This document shows, piece by piece, positions 27,934 to 36,896 of a stretch of DNA of 64,000 nucleotides (position 1 is the first letter of the stretch; each line of letters begins with the position of its first letter). This DNA is from an uncultured Candidatus Saccharibacteria bacterium (GTDB lineage Bacteria; Patescibacteriota; Saccharimonadia; Saccharimonadales; Saccharimonadaceae), in assembly GCA_937990725.1 (NCBI GenBank), contig CALKQS010000009.1, forward strand, positions 1 through 64,000, read 5' to 3'. A model generated the notes under the pieces. The model was not told the DNA's origin. It saw only the letters and a program-made list of their open reading frames with translations, and did not search any database. Position numbers and translations under genes: made by a program.

Positions 27934-28464
27934 TTAGCGCGTAAACTTCTCGTGCAACGCATGGTACTCGTAGATTTCGTCATCTGAGAACCAGTGGTTG
28001 ATCTCTTGCTCAGCTTCCTCGGGATTGCCCGAAGCATGGATGAGGTTGGGCACACCCTTGTCTTCGTCGTTGGCATAGCCAAAGCTCATGTGCGAGTAGT
28101 CGCCGCGGATCGTCCCCATCTCGGCAGCCATTGGCTCGGTGGGGCCCACCAGCTTGCGCACCAGCTTGACAGCCTCTACTCCCTCAAACACCATGGCAAT
28201 AACTGGCCCTTGCATCATAAAGTCCAGCGTCACCCCAAAGGCGTGCTTGCCACGGCGCGACACCATCTTGCCAATCTCCTCGTAGTGGCGGTAGTAATGA
28301 TCACGTGTCGGAGCGATCATCTTGACAGCCACGATCTTGAGGCCCACTCGCTCAAAACGGGTCAAAATCTCGCCGACAATTCCCCGCTGCACAGCGTCTG
28401 GCTTGAAGACGACCAAGGTCTTTTGCACATTATTATTGTTGGGCACCGCTGTTGTTTCGCTCAT
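27934..28464 (-). CDS. ndk: Nucleoside diphosphate kinase
   Basis: The 176-residue enzyme equilibrates NTP and NDP pools. It has KPDAVQRGIVGEI, GTIRGDYS and the active-site histidine in NLIHASGNPEEAEQEI. A ~15-residue insertion (YSHMSFGYANDEDKGVP) between the nucleotide loop and the active site makes it longer than the 140-residue bacterial norm, as in the archaeal-like long form. GGAGC precedes the ATG. Confidence 0.95.
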   Translation of the reverse strand: MSETTAVPNNNNVQKTLVVFKPDAVQRGIVGEILTRFERVGLKIVAVKMIAPTRDHYYRHYEEIGKMVSRRGKHAFGVTLDFMMQGPVIAMVFEGVEAVKLVRKLVGPTEPMAAEMGTIRGDYSHMSFGYANDEDKGVPNLIHASGNPEEAEQEINHWFSDDEIYEYHALHEKFTR

Positions 28465-28554
28465 AAAGCTCCTTAATTGTTAGGTTTGCTTGTATTATAG
28501 CGTATTGTGAGTGATCGCGAAAATGGGAAGCGCTAGAACTAAGGTGTATTGCGT

Positions 28555-28657
28555 CGTAGCCTACTGGATCGAAAATGTTCCGGCCAGATTAGACGATAGA
28601 GCATCCCCGCATACATTATTGCTGGCCTCCAGATATTTTCTTATCCAGTAGGCTACG
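28555..28657 (+). repeat. Family A palindromic repeat, copy A4
   Basis: Fifteen-base-pair perfect outer arms, CGTAGCCTACTGGAT and ATCCAGTAGGCTACG, enclose the conserved core arms and a 33-nt loop. It lies between divergent ndk and the Xer recombinase gene. Confidence 0.85.
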
Positions 28658-28754
28658 GTGCTGCTGACAAAATAATCATATGGTCAGATACGATAACCCT
28701 GCCGACACCTGATGCTCTACCTCTCTGTCTATATATTGTGGTATACTATGGCAA

Positions 28755-29696
28755 ATGGCACAGCACTATTATATGCAAGATTTGATCATCGACTTCATCG
28801 AATATATGGAGGTGGAGCGCGGCCGATCATCCAAAACAGCAGAGAACTACAAGCACTACCTCGAGCGCTTCGTTGAGTTTGCTGGTGCTGAATTGACGGT
28901 CGATCAGATCACGCCCGAGTTGGTGCGGCGCTACCGCCTCTGGCTCAACCGCTACCAAAGCGTCTATGGCGAGGAACTCGGCATGCTTACCCAGAGTTAC
29001 CACCTCATCGCGCTGCGCGGCTTTCTCAACTACCTCTCTAAGCGCGACATCACCAGCCTCTCGCCCAGCAAGATCGAGCTCCCCAAGACACACAAACGGC
29101 AAGTCACGTTCCTCCATTATGACGAAGTAGAGCGGATGATTGATGCCGTGCCAAGCGATGGCAAAGAAGCCAATTTGCGCGACAAAGCCATCATCGAGCT
29201 GCTCTTCTCCAGTGGTCTGCGCGTCTCGGAGCTCGTCAATCTCAATCGCGACCACATCAACCTCAAGCGCCGCGAGTTCATGGTGCGTGGTAAGGGCCAA
29301 AAAGACCGTCCGGTCTTCGTCAGTAGCCGTGCCGCCGAGCAGATCGAGACCTACCTCAGCGCCCGACATGATTCGCTCGACCCACTCTTCATCAGCTATA
29401 GTCGCAACCACGGTGCCACAAACACCAGTGGCGACTTCCGCCGCCTCACGACGCGCAGTGTGCAATCGATGATTGGCAAATATGCCCGCCTCGCTGGCAT
29501 CACTAAGCACGTCAGCCCCCACACTATGCGCCACAGCTTCGCTACCGACCTATTAATGAACGGTGCCGATTTGCGCAGTGTCCAGAGCATGCTCGGCCAC
29601 AGCAACATCAGCACCACACAGGTCTACACCCACGTCACCGATCAACACCTGCGCGACATCTTCGAGCAGTTTCATAGTGGGAGAGAACAGGGGTAG
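28755..29696 (+). CDS. xerD: XerC/XerD-type tyrosine recombinase
   Basis: The 313-residue protein has a SAM-like N-terminal core-binding domain (FIEYMEVERGRSSKTAENY) and a catalytic domain with the Arg in SSGLRVSELVNL, HTMRHSFATDLL (His-x-x-Arg), LGHSNIST and the nucleophile Tyr in TQVYTHV. Length and layout fit the chromosome-dimer resolvase rather than a phage integrase; whether it is the sole Xer or one of a pair is not visible. TATACT ends 7 nt before ATG 28755, suggesting a leaderless mRNA. Confidence 0.9.
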   Translation: MAQHYYMQDLIIDFIEYMEVERGRSSKTAENYKHYLERFVEFAGAELTVDQITPELVRRYRLWLNRYQSVYGEELGMLTQSYHLIALRGFLNYLSKRDITSLSPSKIELPKTHKRQVTFLHYDEVERMIDAVPSDGKEANLRDKAIIELLFSSGLRVSELVNLNRDHINLKRREFMVRGKGQKDRPVFVSSRAAEQIETYLSARHDSLDPLFISYSRNHGATNTSGDFRRLTTRSVQSMIGKYARLAGITKHVSPHTMRHSFATDLLMNGADLRSVQSMLGHSNISTTQVYTHVTDQHLRDIFEQFHSGREQG

Positions 29697-29724
29697 GAAC
29701 CCTAGAAAGGAAACTATAAATAAT

Positions 29725-30333
29725 ATGTCATCACCAAGTAACAACATCCAGCCTTCGCGAGCAACTGAGCACAGGGGCTCGGATGGTAGTGTAATCAGAA
29801 TGTTTGACCACAAAGAAGCGATGAGAGTAATCCTCGCTTGGGCGGACCATGACTGGCCGATGACCAAACAACAGTCGTTCGAGCTGCGAGATTCATTGGG
29901 GTGGCGTCTTGGCCCTGAAGGCAGAGGCTTTGTCAGCACAGTTCAAGTTGGTAGCGAGCGAGATGGATCCATTCTCTTCGATCACAAAATGGAGTATTTT
30001 AGCTCTATAACGATACCATTAACAACGAATATTCCTAGCGAATTGGAGAAAGAATTTGCACATAAGCTTGATGACCTATATTCTGCGTGCGTGAAGTCTA
30101 TGCAATCAAAATTTGGTAGAGGTAAGGACGATTCGGACGATACAATACTACACCATTCTTGGTACCTTCCTTCAAAGGCGTGTGTCTCCATAGGCAGGTT
30201 CATTGACAAGACAGTTTATGATAATACAGACATCCGTTATACCGTAAGCGTCACAATAGAGTCTCCAGCAATGAAGGATATAACCGACGCAGAAAATGCC
30301 TACTTCGAGTACTTTGGGCCGGACGCGCCGTAA
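29725..30333 (+). CDS. Hypothetical soluble protein
   Basis: The 202-residue acidic protein (MSSPSNNIQPSRATEHRG start) has no membrane helix, signal peptide or recognised motif. AGAAAGGAAAC lies upstream of ATG 29725. It follows the Xer gene by 28 nt and is probably co-transcribed. Codon use looks less GC-rich than neighbours, hinting at a lineage-specific gene. Confidence 0.6.
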   Translation: MSSPSNNIQPSRATEHRGSDGSVIRMFDHKEAMRVILAWADHDWPMTKQQSFELRDSLGWRLGPEGRGFVSTVQVGSERDGSILFDHKMEYFSSITIPLTTNIPSELEKEFAHKLDDLYSACVKSMQSKFGRGKDDSDDTILHHSWYLPSKACVSIGRFIDKTVYDNTDIRYTVSVTIESPAMKDITDAENAYFEYFGPDAP

Positions 30334-30359
30334 ATAACATCCCCTTCTTACACATAAAT

Positions 30360-30399
30360 ATAGGTCGCTATTCTAAATAATAGCGACCTATCTATTTTA
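30360..30399. terminator. Bidirectional terminator between convergent operons
   Basis: ATAGGTCGCTATT/AATAGCGACCTAT with a 6-nt loop, A-rich before and TCTATTTT after. Confidence 0.85.
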
Positions 30400-30410
30400 G
30401 ATTCTCATTC

Positions 30411-31571
30411 CTACGGATTACACGACGTGCCCAGTGGCCCGGCTTCGTCGTTGGTGACGTAGAAGTTTTTACAGAGGCTGCCGGTGATGTCGACGCCCTG
30501 CTCCGGGAAGGTAAAGCTACCATTGGTGTTGAAGCCAACATTGACGCGGCTTTTGATGCGGCGAAAGATGGTGTCTGCCCGGCCGGTGGAGTCGATTTCG
30601 GGCTGGACGGTGTCGAACTTCGTCACGCTAGTTGCTCGTTTGAGCGAGATCTTGACTGCCGAGGCTTTGTACAGGCTGGTCACGCGCAAGAACGCCACAC
30701 GCGAGCCAGCTGGCACAGACTCACCACCAGCCATCTGGAGGACGGCTTGGCAGGCGTAGCCACCACCGGTGTAGCGCGCATTGGAGCACGGCACGGCATT
30801 GACGGTCGTCTGAGCGCCACTATCGCTATTGGCGCGCAGGCCGGGGCGCTGGATGGTGAGTGGGTTGGCATTGTCGGTGATGATGCTGGGGCGCAAGAAG
30901 TTGGTCGAGACTTGGGCGCTGTCGAGCTCGCTCAGGCTCACACTTGTCTTGGTGGGCAAGACAGCCTGGGCCCGGATGAGAGCTGGCGCGTTGGGGCTCC
31001 ACTGGTCTTTGCGCGGCAATGAGCGGAGGTCGCCAGAGGTTGGCGTCTCGATGGAGGCAACTTCGTTATCGCTGTTTTTCTTGCGCATCCACTCGATCTG
31101 CACACTATCAAAGGCATCTGCGCCAACCAACGGAATGACAGTCGACTCCCCTTCTGCAAGGTCAAGCTTGACGTCTTCAGTCTTGGCCTCGATCTTGACG
31201 CAGGTGTAGGCTTGGTTGAGTGTGCTGCTGCCGCTACTGGTCTTAATGGTCGTCTCACCACTGACGGACGACACCACACCAGCTGCTGCCACGGTGTTGC
31301 AACGCTGCTGCTCAATGGCGCGGCGAGCCCGCTCATTACCCTTGAGAGCCGCACGAATGACACGCTTGCCATCCTCTACTCCAGCGACCGCCGAGTCGTA
31401 GGCACTCTGCGAGAGGTCGTTGTTGCTGGCGCGCTGCTGCTCCTGCACCATCAGGCGGATGAAGCTCACTGTCACCACTGCAATCAGCACGGTCGAAAAC
31501 ATCACCACAAAGAGCGACACCATGCCGGCCTGCTGCTGCTTGTTGCTCTGCTGTTGTATCCACCTCATCAT
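30411..31571 (-). CDS. PilX-like minor pilus protein
   Basis: The 386-residue protein begins with a basic, Gln-rich stretch, then GMVSLFVVMFSTVLIAVVTVSFIRLM and a DLSQSAYDSAVAGVEDG segment. This is the PilX N-terminal layout: a transmembrane pilin-like helix without a classical GF cleavage site. The rest is extracellular, with four or more Cys. It is the last gene of a four-gene minor-pilin operon. Confidence 0.75.
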   Translation of the reverse strand: MMRWIQQQSNKQQQAGMVSLFVVMFSTVLIAVVTVSFIRLMVQEQQRASNNDLSQSAYDSAVAGVEDGKRVIRAALKGNERARRAIEQQRCNTVAAAGVVSSVSGETTIKTSSGSSTLNQAYTCVKIEAKTEDVKLDLAEGESTVIPLVGADAFDSVQIEWMRKKNSDNEVASIETPTSGDLRSLPRKDQWSPNAPALIRAQAVLPTKTSVSLSELDSAQVSTNFLRPSIITDNANPLTIQRPGLRANSDSGAQTTVNAVPCSNARYTGGGYACQAVLQMAGGESVPAGSRVAFLRVTSLYKASAVKISLKRATSVTKFDTVQPEIDSTGRADTIFRRIKSRVNVGFNTNGSFTFPEQGVDITGSLCKNFYVTNDEAGPLGTSCNP

Positions 31572-31572
31572 C

Positions 31573-32325
31573 CTACCCCTGTATCAATGTCTCAAAAATA
31601 TTAATGGCGCAGAAGTTATAATTAGCACTGTCGTTCGTGGGCGGCTTGCAGGTCTGGTTGGCAGTGTTGATCGTATCTTGCTGGTTTGTCCCAATGACGA
31701 AGCGGAGGCGATAGATGGTATGTGTACCTTCGGTCGATTCGATAGCGGGATTGATCTGCAAATCGCGCAGCGCCAAATCCCCCTCACGCGAGCCCAGCAG
31801 CTCCGTTGCTTTGCTAAGAAATACATCGGTCGAGTACGTGCCACGAGCCGTTGGGTTGCAATACTGCGCACCAGCATCGGCCACACGGGCGAGGACAATC
31901 ATATCGCCGCGCACATCACCCTGGCGTGTGTCGTTTTGGTAGCGGATGGCACTGCCTTGCTGTAGCTTGGCGGCTGGGCTCCACACATACGACATCGTGC
32001 CAAAGCACAGGCGCCCCAGCCCACTACCTTTGTCTGGCGACACATAGCGGATCCCATCTGCCGAGGCCAAGGCATCGCGCCGGAAGGAATCGGCTACATC
32101 GCGCCCCGCGAGGTTGATCGACTTGAGCGTCACCCCCTTTGTATACAGACCGATGATCTGCAGCGTGGAGGTCGTAATGGCAATGAGTAGCACCGAGAGG
32201 AAGCTCATCGCCAGCAGCAGCTCGATGAGGGTAAATCCTGACTCTTTGCGCTGTGCAGCCTGCCGTGCTAGGTACTGCCGCGGCTTCTCTCCCTGTGTTT
32301 TACCCCTGTTAGCGCGCCACATCAT
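31573..32325 (-). CDS. Minor pilin with type III signal (PilW-like)
   Basis: The 250-residue protein has a basic leader ending KESG, then FTLIELLLAMSFLSVLLIA: the prepilin peptidase site G|FTLIE with Glu at +5. The remainder is an extracellular domain with Cys near the C-terminus. It overlaps the preceding pilin gene by 17 nt. Confidence 0.85.
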   Translation of the reverse strand: MMWRANRGKTQGEKPRQYLARQAAQRKESGFTLIELLLAMSFLSVLLIAITTSTLQIIGLYTKGVTLKSINLAGRDVADSFRRDALASADGIRYVSPDKGSGLGRLCFGTMSYVWSPAAKLQQGSAIRYQNDTRQGDVRGDMIVLARVADAGAQYCNPTARGTYSTDVFLSKATELLGSREGDLALRDLQINPAIESTEGTHTIYRLRFVIGTNQQDTINTANQTCKPPTNDSANYNFCAINIFETLIQG

Positions 32326-32911
32326 ATAACCTCGTTACGGTGCCAATCGTCATTGGCTTATCGCTCGCTACAGTCGGCCAGCAGGCAGATACATACACAT
32401 CATAGGCGAGGTTGGCGTTGGCGCCCTCCGCCTTGACGATCTGGACGAAGAGCCCCTGCGCCCGCGGATCATTGCCAAAGTCTACCTTGCTGTAGGTTGT
32501 CGGTTCGGGCTGGTAGCTCGCGTTGGTCGGCTCGAAGAGACGGATGACCTGCTTGCCCGAGGCAGCATCGGCCCGCGGCGCAACAAAGAACGCGCCGCGC
32601 CCCCGTAGTGTGTCTGGCGTAAGACGGCAGTTGCTCTCGGCGAGCTCGCTCAGCGTAATGGGCGTGGTCGTACCAACCTTACCTTTGATGGTCTCCCACA
32701 GCTGCTGGTTGACGGCCTGCTGAGCAGTCCGAATCAGCAACACCTGCGAGTCGATCTGCTGCCGCACCTGCGTTACCTCCAGCGAGCGCTGCGCCAGCGC
32801 CATACCTTGGTTCATAATCATAAATGCCCCCACAATCACCATACTAAAGAGCACGAAGGCAAACATCACCTCGATGATCGTATCACCCCGCTCGTGGCGA
32901 CGCCCTAGCAT
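32309..32911 (-). CDS. Minor pilin (PilV-like)
   Basis: The 200-residue protein starts MLGRRHERGDTIIEVMFAFVLFSMVIVG. Cleavage would be after Gly with Asp rather than Phe at +1, keeping TIIEV and Glu at +5. It overlaps the upstream pilin gene by 7 nt and the downstream one by 17 nt. Confidence 0.82.
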   Translation of the reverse strand: MLGRRHERGDTIIEVMFAFVLFSMVIVGAFMIMNQGMALAQRSLEVTQVRQQIDSQVLLIRTAQQAVNQQLWETIKGKVGTTTPITLSELAESNCRLTPDTLRGRGAFFVAPRADAASGKQVIRLFEPTNASYQPEPTTYSKVDFGNDPRAQGLFVQIVKAEGANANLAYDVYVSACWPTVASDKPMTIGTVTRLYDVAR

Positions 32912-33615
32912 TGGCCTATCCCTCCACCGATCAGCTTCACACTGCTGGCCGAGCTGCCACCCCGGGCAATCACTGCCCCACTAATGCCAGTAAAGACCAA
33001 GCCATCGGGGTCAATACAGAGGTTGGTGTCGCCTTTTTGGGCGTCATTATCAGGCGAGAGAACGGTCATCGGGTTGTCTGTGTTACCAATGTAGGTCTTG
33101 ATGGCACCACTGGAGGGCGAGCGCACGATCAAATACGAGTGACGCGCACCCTGCCGCAGCGCCGTCTCCCAGGCTAGTTCATACGTAGTCGTTTGGCTGG
33201 CGGTGTCTGACTGGACAAGCCCAGAGCGAGTCAGCGCCTCATAATCCGTTGCTGCAGCTGAGCCATCGCGCGTGGCATAGATCGTCCGTGCGATGAGGCT
33301 CCGGCCATCGCGGCTAGTGGTAATGAACCGCCCAATGATGGTGCACTCGCTCGTGCCGGGCACCTGTGGAGTAATACTCTGGCTAATGCCGCTGGTGCTG
33401 CAGCCAAGGTTGCGGTCGTGATCATTCTGGACATTCACCACCCGGTCGTACTCCCCCTGGAAGAAACTCACCAGCGAATGGGTGGCATCACGGTAGCGCT
33501 GGGCATTGACCGTCGCACCCACACCTACCATAATCCCGGCTGCCATTGCCCCACTCACCGCCAAAAACAGCATCATCTCAATAATGGTGAACCCTGGCTT
33601 CACTGGCATACTCAT
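32905..33615 (-). CDS. Minor pilin (FimT/GspH-like)
   Basis: The 236-residue protein starts MSMPVKPGFTIIEMMLFLAVSGAMAAG, a clear type III signal peptide. It is the first gene of the minor-pilin operon. TGCTATACT followed by AGAGAGGTT precedes ATG 33615, so the leader is very short. Confidence 0.85.
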   Translation of the reverse strand: MSMPVKPGFTIIEMMLFLAVSGAMAAGIMVGVGATVNAQRYRDATHSLVSFFQGEYDRVVNVQNDHDRNLGCSTSGISQSITPQVPGTSECTIIGRFITTSRDGRSLIARTIYATRDGSAAATDYEALTRSGLVQSDTASQTTTYELAWETALRQGARHSYLIVRSPSSGAIKTYIGNTDNPMTVLSPDNDAQKGDTNLCIDPDGLVFTGISGAVIARGGSSASSVKLIGGGIGQC

Positions 33616-33710
33616 AACCTCTCTAGTATAGCACAAGCAGCATTAGCAGCACAGGGCGATGGGGCGATTCTGGGGAGAGATAATACCTCTGCACAGCTTA
33701 GGTATAGAGC

Positions 33711-33741
33711 GCAAAAACCAGCCGCTCATGGGCTGGTCTTT
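33711..33741 (-). terminator. Terminator of the orphan gene at 33771
   Basis: Minus strand ACCAGCC/GGCTGGT hairpin followed by TTTTTGCG. Confidence 0.75.
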
Positions 33742-33770
33742 GCTTGGTTCACTTCAAAGGGTTTTATTGC

Positions 33771-34529
33771 CTACTGCGTCTCTTTGCTAGCCGGCAGCTC
33801 TTCCTCAATATCTTGCATAGCAGCAAGGACGAGTTCGTACGCCTTTGGGTTAGTTGAATCACCTAGCCTGCCACCAACACGAAGCACCTTTGCCTCATCA
33901 TTACACTGGCCAGCAGAGGTTACCAGTACTGTCCCTACTGGGTAAAAATCACGGTAGTAATCCTTCCGTTCCTCTGTTAGTGGTCGATCGGAATACACTT
34001 CGACTGCTGGGCCAGTTACAACGCTAATATTGATACCTTCTTGCTGTGCATTCTTATACTGCTCTTCGTTGTATGGATCAGTGATTTTGCATTCACTACC
34101 CTTAAATATTTGATCCTCTGTCGCCCATTGATTTAGAGCACCAGTAGGGCTACCTTCACGAAGAACCCGCGCTACAACTGCTGTCTCATACTGCACAAAG
34201 TTCCCGCGCGAATCTCTAGTCTCGCCGCCAGCATAACTAGTGACGGCAACATGCTTGTCCTCAGGTCGGCTACCAAAGCCATTCTCTGCCAATACTATGC
34301 CAAGCCGCTGTATTTCCCCAACAATATCTTTGCAGTAGTTCTCTTTGCGCTCGTTAGCGAGCTTTGTTTCGACCTTTGCTAGTGCCTCTTTTATCAGCTC
34401 CTCACGCTTGGCATCCTCTCCTTTGCTGAATTCCTCAGTCTTTGGCATTGGAAAGTCTCGTAGCGTTGGCTCGTACGGCTTTGCTTGGCCTGTCTCACCA
34501 TTAAGTGGCTGGTCATATCGTGACATCAT
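33771..34529 (-). CDS. Hypothetical protein with a repeat-containing promoter
   Basis: The 252-residue soluble protein is rich in Glu and Lys, with a probable helical segment (FSKGEDAKREELIKEALAK). No signal peptide or known family is seen. AAGGAG lies just before ATG 34529. Its promoter carries a (CT)8 tract in the spacer. It separates the minor-pilin operon from the prepilin peptidase gene. Confidence 0.65.
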   Translation of the reverse strand: MMSRYDQPLNGETGQAKPYEPTLRDFPMPKTEEFSKGEDAKREELIKEALAKVETKLANERKENYCKDIVGEIQRLGIVLAENGFGSRPEDKHVAVTSYAGGETRDSRGNFVQYETAVVARVLREGSPTGALNQWATEDQIFKGSECKITDPYNEEQYKNAQQEGINISVVTGPAVEVYSDRPLTEERKDYYRDFYPVGTVLVTSAGQCNDEAKVLRVGGRLGDSTNPKAYELVLAAMQDIEEELPASKETQ

Positions 34530-34560
34530 ATCTCCTTGGAGTTAGGTGTTTATGATGCCT

Positions 34561-34592
34561 ATAGTACTCTCTCTCTCTCTCTGGATTGTCAA
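34561..34592 (-). promoter_or_regulatory. Promoter with a (CT)8 spacer repeat, possible phase switch
   Basis: Minus strand TTGACA (34587-34592) and TACTAT (34561-34566) are separated by 20 nt, of which 16 are the dinucleotide repeat at 34567-34582. Loss of one repeat unit would give an 18-nt spacer, closer to optimum. Confidence 0.5.
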
Positions 34593-34640
34593 GTATTACA
34601 TCAGGTTTACAAGAAGGAGCAAATCTACCCAGCCTGAGCC

Positions 34641-35510
34641 TCAAAAGCCCAGTGGCAGCGCCACCAGCGCGCGCAAGATAGACCCACCAAACAAGAGCGA
34701 GATAACGCAGCCAATGATAAGCAGCGGCCCAAATGGCACCTGCGAGCGCGTATTGAGCTGGCCACGCGCTAGGCCCGGCAGGACGATGATACAACCCAGC
34801 ATGTTGGAGAAAAACAGCGTCATAAAGGCCAATCGCCAATCGCCCAGCAGCAGCGCCAAGCCCACGCAGAGCTTCACATCACCAAAGCCAATCCACGCCC
34901 CGCGCGAGATGGCATACAGCCCGCCATACAGCCCCGCCAGCAGCGCCACCGCCCCCGTGAGCGATACAAGATCAACATCGTGCAGCGTCGTCATCCGCGC
35001 CAGCACGAAGAGTACGCCCAATACCATCAAGCCATAGTTAAGCGGGTCGGGCAGGAGCTGCCACTTGGCGTCATACGCCGCGAGGATCATCAGCACCAAG
35101 GCCACCACCACCCACACAGCAAAGAGCAGGCTGCTGGCTGGCAGTGCCCACGGCCACACCAGGTACGACAGTGCCAGGCCCACCCCCAACACCAGCTCCA
35201 TCACCAGCTCGAACCAACCAATGAACTGCTGGCAATAGCGGCAGCGCCCACCGGTGGACAGCCAGCTCACGACTGGCAGTAGATCATACCACGCCAGCAC
35301 ATGCCCACAGTGCAGGCAGCGCGAGCGGTCGTCTCGCACTGTACCTTGCAAGAGGACGCGCAGTTGACGCCATTCGTGTTTGTCGTAGGGGTGGCCGGTT
35401 TGCTTATCAGTCCGCAGTTGCCGCGCGCGCACCCGCCACACTTGCGCGCCCGCAAAGCTACCCAGCACTACGCCGAGAAGGAGCAGTGCGCCTGCTATCA
35501 AGATCGTCAT
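34641..35510 (-). CDS. pilD: Prepilin peptidase (A24 family)
   Basis: The 289-residue polytopic membrane protease cleaves and may methylate type IV prepilins. It has the GVVLGSFAGAQVWR start, the zinc pair CLHCGH ... CRYC (PVVSWLSTGGRCRYC), and catalytic aspartates in ILAAYDAKWQLLPDPL and WIGFGDVKLCVGLALLLG. It serves the pilins on both sides. Confidence 0.93.
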   Translation of the reverse strand: MTILIAGALLLLGVVLGSFAGAQVWRVRARQLRTDKQTGHPYDKHEWRQLRVLLQGTVRDDRSRCLHCGHVLAWYDLLPVVSWLSTGGRCRYCQQFIGWFELVMELVLGVGLALSYLVWPWALPASSLLFAVWVVVALVLMILAAYDAKWQLLPDPLNYGLMVLGVLFVLARMTTLHDVDLVSLTGAVALLAGLYGGLYAISRGAWIGFGDVKLCVGLALLLGDWRLAFMTLFFSNMLGCIIVLPGLARGQLNTRSQVPFGPLLIIGCVISLLFGGSILRALVALPLGF

Positions 35511-35869
35511 ACCTCACTAGTATAGCAAAGATATGCAAAAACGTGCTACATCATCACGCGCTACCGAAGGCTCGTATAGACACACCATCTGGCTAGAATA
35601 TGCAGCAGATTCTCTCACCCGCTCGTTTACTGACCTTCACAAATTTTCTTGTTTGGCACGCATGTTGTGTGAGCCTCAGGATTTATCTGTACCTTGCATA
35701 TACAAATCTCATTTTCTTAATGCCGCCCCACCTCCCCACCACTTCTTCCAATAATGTGTGAGAATCTGTGGAGATGCAGAGCCAACGTCATTAAAAATAG
35801 GTCAGTATGAGACCGTGGCGTTTTAGGGTAGAGTTATACTCACACAGTATCACCTCTGTATGATGAACT
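35511..35869. other. Intergenic, no gene seen
   Basis: AT-rich sequence upstream of pilD with short frames only and one ACAGAGGT octamer (35852-35859, minus). No support for a gene. Confidence 0.4.
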
Positions 35870-35977
35870 GCTGAATCGTACTTGTGTAAGAAAATATCTG
35901 GAGGCCAGCAATCAAGCAAGCGGATACATGCTGTGTATTATCTGGCCGGAACATTTTCGTCACAAGTATGATTCAGC
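35870..35977 (-). repeat. Family A palindromic repeat, copy A5
   Basis: Outer arms of 17 nt, GCTGAATCGTACTTGTG and CACAAGTATGATTCAGC, pair with one mismatch around the conserved core in reverse orientation. Confidence 0.85.
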
Positions 35978-35995
35978 AATCCGTGTCATTCATCA

Positions 35996-36029
35996 TAAAA
36001 AGAGGCTGGCACCCCTTTGGCGCCAGCCA
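35996..36029 (-). terminator. Major pilin terminator
   Basis: Minus strand GGCTGGC...GCCAGCC hairpin followed by TCTTTTTATG. Confidence 0.8.
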
Positions 36030-36056
36030 TCTTCTTGTGTATCTTCTGCTCGGCTA

Positions 36057-36515
36057 CTACGACTCGAGGCAATATGCCACGCCGTTGCCACCCGCTTCGA
36101 GCTTGGTGACGACGACGAATTGCTTCGATGTGCCCTTCTTGAGGGTAGCACCATCAGCGTTGGTGGCATCACAGCGCACACCCTTGACGACGATGGCGCT
36201 CTCGGTAGAAGGCGTTACGGTGCCATTGCCCGCGTTGTCTTGGACGGAGATGCTCTCTTTGTCGAGGTTCGAGAGGTCGCCTAGATAACCCTTGAGGCCC
36301 TTACTGTCGGGGAACTTCCCGCGGTTGTTTGATGTATATTGCGTCACAGCAGCAGCGATGTTTTGCACATCATTCTTGCGTGCTGTATCGCGCTGACCCC
36401 GCTGCAGAGCAGGTAGCGCCACAAAGACCATCAAGAATATCAAGGCGGCAATCGCCAGCACCAGCATCACCTCGATGATGGTAAACCCTTCTTGTTTCGC
36501 TTGGTGTTGTTTCAT
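36057..36515 (-). CDS. pilA: Type IV pilin, probable major subunit
   Basis: The 152-residue prepilin has the leader MKQHQAKQEG, cleavage before FTIIEVMLVLAIAALIFLMV, Glu at +5, and a C-terminal Cys pair (GVRCDAT and AYCLES) likely forming the D-region disulfide. Its single-gene transcript and strong AAGGAG site (ATG 36515) suggest high expression, so I infer it is the main pilus subunit. Pilin assembly needs PilD, PilB and PilC, all in this window. Confidence 0.88.
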   Translation of the reverse strand: MKQHQAKQEGFTIIEVMLVLAIAALIFLMVFVALPALQRGQRDTARKNDVQNIAAAVTQYTSNNRGKFPDSKGLKGYLGDLSNLDKESISVQDNAGNGTVTPSTESAIVVKGVRCDATNADGATLKKGTSKQFVVVTKLEAGGNGVAYCLES

Positions 36516-36533
36516 ACTTCTCCTTTGTACCAA

Positions 36534-36759
36534 TGTACGAATATGCTTACGTTACTGCTATCATAGCGTAGAATGGCAGCATTGTCTAGGTTTTGTTCGC
36601 ACAAGATGATAAGCCTGTGGGGAGAGGGGCAAAACGGTGCTATATGACTGGTATTTTTGGCATAATTGCTAGAGAAAATGCGCTAAAAATGGCCTGTCCT
36701 CGCCTATTTCCTGCTGAGAACCATAGGCACGACACATCAGTCGAATACGCCCACTTTGT
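36534..36759. other. Intergenic upstream of pilA
   Basis: The pilA promoter should lie here; the minus strand has TATGATAG near 36560. No gene is seen. Confidence 0.35.
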
Positions 36760-36894
36760 CTCACGCTTACAACCTATCGCTCCCTTCCTCCCGAATACAA
36801 AAAGGATCGACACTTCCCAAGTATGACCTCCCAGCGCCAAGGCTAAAAACCGGTCATTTACGACCGGTTTTCACATGCCATCGGACGAAATACT
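36760..36894 (+). repeat. Family B structured repeat, copy B3 (diverged)
   Basis: Hairpin 2 is perfect (AAAACCGGTC/GACCGGTTTT) and hairpin 1 is partly kept (GATCGACACTT/AAGTATGACC). The outer arms have decayed. It starts right after the foldase gene stop and could act as its terminator (GGTTTTTAG on the minus strand). Confidence 0.65.
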
Positions 36895-36896
36895 CT

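Noticed and set aside
28755..29696. The tyrosine recombinase as an integrase of a mobile element
   Set aside because: Xer-like length and motifs, no attachment-site duplication seen, and no phage or conjugation genes nearby.
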